A stretch of DNA of 6,578 nt from Thermoplasmata archaeon (lineage in GTDB: Archaea > Thermoplasmatota > E2 > DHVEG-1), in NCBI GenBank assembly GCA_030606465.1, contig JAUWGL010000049.1, positions 1-6,578 on the forward strand. The letters run 5' to 3'. The position numbers were made by a program, and so were the translations under genes. The notes under the pieces were generated by a model. It made no database searches and was not told where the DNA came from. It saw only the letters and a program-made list of their open reading frames with translations. Of the stretch, positions 4,793 to 6,578 are shown piece after piece (the stretch's first letter is position 1; every line of letters starts with the position of its first letter).

Positions 4793-6578
4793 ATGAGAGA
4801 ATGGATAGTTACAAATGGTCTTGGCGGTTATGCATCTCTTACCTATTGTAATAGTAATACTAGGAAGTTCCATGGTCTACTTATTGCTAGTTTGAATCCC
4901 CCTACAGAAAGATGGTTTTTTGTATCAAATGTTTTTGATAAGATACAGATTAAAAATAATACATATAATTTAAAAAGTTATAAATCTAGATTTAATTATG
5001 ATTTATTTCCATCTTTTTCTTATGATGTTGAAGGAGTAAAAATCAAAAAAACATTCTTAATGGAACATGGAAAAAATACTACAATTATTAAATATGAAGT
5101 GAAGACAGATGAGTCTATATCTATCATTCATAATGCTACAATAAATTCCAGGCATTTTTATGATGTTACTTCGCAGAGGTATCTTTCATTTCAACAAGAT
5201 GTTTTTGACCATGGAGTTTTCATAAAACCAAGTAACATTGATAAAACGTTGAAAATCATGCTCGAGGATTCTAGTTATACACCGTTGCATTACTGGGAGG
5301 GATTTTATTATGAAAAAGATCGTGAAAGAAATGATTCATGGGTAGACAATAATGTACATATTGGTGACTTTTGTAAAACCATTAAGAAATCTACAACATA
5401 TTATCTGATTTTAACAATTGAAGATGAAATAGATAGTAATCCTTCAAAAATATATTTAAGAGAAACTCAGAGGAAAAAGAAATTAATTGCTCAGTCTAAT
5501 CTTTCAAAAAAGTTTGAAAAACTAGTTTCATCATCTGATAATTTTATTGTAAATAAAGGAGAGGGAAAATCAGTGATTGCTGGATATCCTTGGTTTGGTG
5601 ACTGGGGAAGAGATACATTAATAGCATTACCTGGACTTACTCTTGTTACAAAAAGATTTGATGATTCACATGATATCCTTTTGAGTTTTAGTAAATATTG
5701 TAAAAATGGTTTGATCCCAAATGTTTTCATGGATAGAAATTCCGAGGCAGCCTATAATACTGTTGATGCTTCTCTGTGGTATGTTGATCGTGTTTTTCAA
5801 TATCTTAAATACACAAATGATCAGAAAATCCTAGAAGAAATATGGCCAACATTACAATCGATTATTGATGGTTACAAAAATGGAACAGATTACGGAATTC
5901 ATATGGATGATGACTACTTAATTAGCCATGATCCAGGTCTTACATGGATGGATGTAAAACTTGGTGATTACTATCCAACACCTAGAAACAATAAAGCAGT
6001 TGAGATTCAGGCGTTATGGTATAACGCACTCATGATAATGAGTAATCTTGCACAATTTTTTGGAAAAGATGATCATTACTCTGATCTTGCTAAATTAGTT
6101 AAAGATAGCTTTAATGCTCAATATGATAAACAATTTGATGTAATTGATACTAGGGATTTATCATGTAGGCCTAACCAGATCTTTCTTGTTTCTCCTGATT
6201 TTTCAATGATAGATAAAAAATTGCAAGGAAAAATTGTAAGTGAGGTTCAGGATAAACTAGTTACGATCTTTGGATTGCGGACGTTATCCTCTGAAGATTC
6301 TAGATATAAAGGAAGTTATATTGGTGATTATAATAGAGATATTGCATATCATAATGGAACTGTTTGGCCCTGGCTGATGGGATCTTTTATTAAGGCGTTT
6401 GTTAAAGTAAAAAATCAACGAGAATATGCTTTTGAGAATTTTATAAGACCAATGCTACATGTTTTTGGTGATAACTGGGATGGATCAATCTATGAAATTT
6501 TCGATGGCGACCCAGTTTATGCACCAAGAGGATGTGTAACTCAGGCTTGGAGTGTTGCAGAGATTCTTCGCTGTTGGG
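4793..6578 (+). CDS. glycogen-debranching enzyme (amylo-alpha-1,6-glucosidase, GH133-like; 3' end outside window)
   Basis: The frame is open from ATG 4793 to the right edge: 595 codons with no stop, probably lacking only a short C-terminal tail. It matches archaeal and bacterial glycogen-debranching enzymes with an N-terminal beta-sandwich-type domain (about 1-230) and an (alpha/alpha)6 barrel hydrolysing alpha-1,6 branch glucose. Motifs: REWIVTNGLGGYAS (2-15) and NTRKFHGLL; GYPWFGDWGRDT (264-275); YNTVDASLWY (321-330); TWMDVKLGD (384-392); VEIQALWYNAL; YHNGTVWPW (519-527); and VTQAWSVAEIL near the end. Acidic residues in DWGRD, TWMD and the C-terminal motifs are the likely catalytic candidates. 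The start is uncertain: TTG 4790 is also possible, neither has a ribosome site, and family members usually have extra residues before REW(I/L)VTNG. The frame is closed upstream by TGA at 4772-4774. It is the last visible gene of the operon, 22 nt after the synthase. Confidence 0.9.
   Translation, partial: MREWIVTNGLGGYASLTYCNSNTRKFHGLLIASLNPPTERWFFVSNVFDKIQIKNNTYNLKSYKSRFNYDLFPSFSYDVEGVKIKKTFLMEHGKNTTIIKYEVKTDESISIIHNATINSRHFYDVTSQRYLSFQQDVFDHGVFIKPSNIDKTLKIMLEDSSYTPLHYWEGFYYEKDRERNDSWVDNNVHIGDFCKTIKKSTTYYLILTIEDEIDSNPSKIYLRETQRKKKLIAQSNLSKKFEKLVSSSDNFIVNKGEGKSVIAGYPWFGDWGRDTLIALPGLTLVTKRFDDSHDILLSFSKYCKNGLIPNVFMDRNSEAAYNTVDASLWYVDRVFQYLKYTNDQKILEEIWPTLQSIIDGYKNGTDYGIHMDDDYLISHDPGLTWMDVKLGDYYPTPRNNKAVEIQALWYNALMIMSNLAQFFGKDDHYSDLAKLVKDSFNAQYDKQFDVIDTRDLSCRPNQIFLVSPDFSMIDKKLQGKIVSEVQDKLVTIFGLRTLSSEDSRYKGSYIGDYNRDIAYHNGTVWPWLMGSFIKAFVKVKNQREYAFENFIRPMLHVFGDNWDGSIYEIFDGDPVYAPRGCVTQAWSVAEILRCW

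Overview
The window looks like a methanogenic euryarchaeon, most likely in the Methanosarcinales. This is judged from an archaeal-type KptA, a tRNA with no encoded CCA, GGAG-type ribosome sites mixed with apparently leaderless or TTG starts, AT-rich DNA, and a glycogen gene set typical of methanogens. The genus cannot be fixed from the sequence alone. All supported genes are on the + strand.

Layout. (1) Positions 1-374 hold the 3' part of a KptA/Tpt1-family RNA 2'-phosphotransferase gene that enters from outside the window. (2) An intron-less tRNA-Lys(CUU) gene lies at 412-485. It is followed by a spacer (486-657) containing a perfect 9-bp hairpin with T-tracts, probably a terminator, and a TATA-like box. 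(3) A small protein at 658-1065 consists of two tandem winged-helix domains of the DUF2582 type. (4) A 115-nt intergenic region (1066-1180) is rich in short dyad symmetries. (5) A tight four-gene carbohydrate operon runs from 1181 to the end of the window: a GT-B glycosyltransferase, a GH57 alpha-amylase-like glycosidase, a second GT-B glycosyltransferase/glycogen synthase-like protein (TTG start), and a glycogen-debranching enzyme (amylo-alpha-1,6-glucosidase, GH133-like) that is open at the right edge.

How the genes fit together. The two glycosyltransferases would extend an alpha-glucan. The GH57 enzyme would cut or rearrange alpha-1,4 linkages, and the debranching enzyme would remove alpha-1,6 branches. 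Together they form a reserve-glycogen synthesis and turnover module. Intergenic gaps of 2, 30 and 22 nt support co-transcription. The winged-helix protein immediately upstream is a possible but unproven regulator. The kptA and tRNA genes are information-processing genes with no obvious link to glycogen. I see no CRISPR array, mobile element or plainly novel system. The most interesting points are the substituted motif in KptA, the dyad-rich leader, the hairpin/T-tract terminator and the odd start of the debranching enzyme gene.
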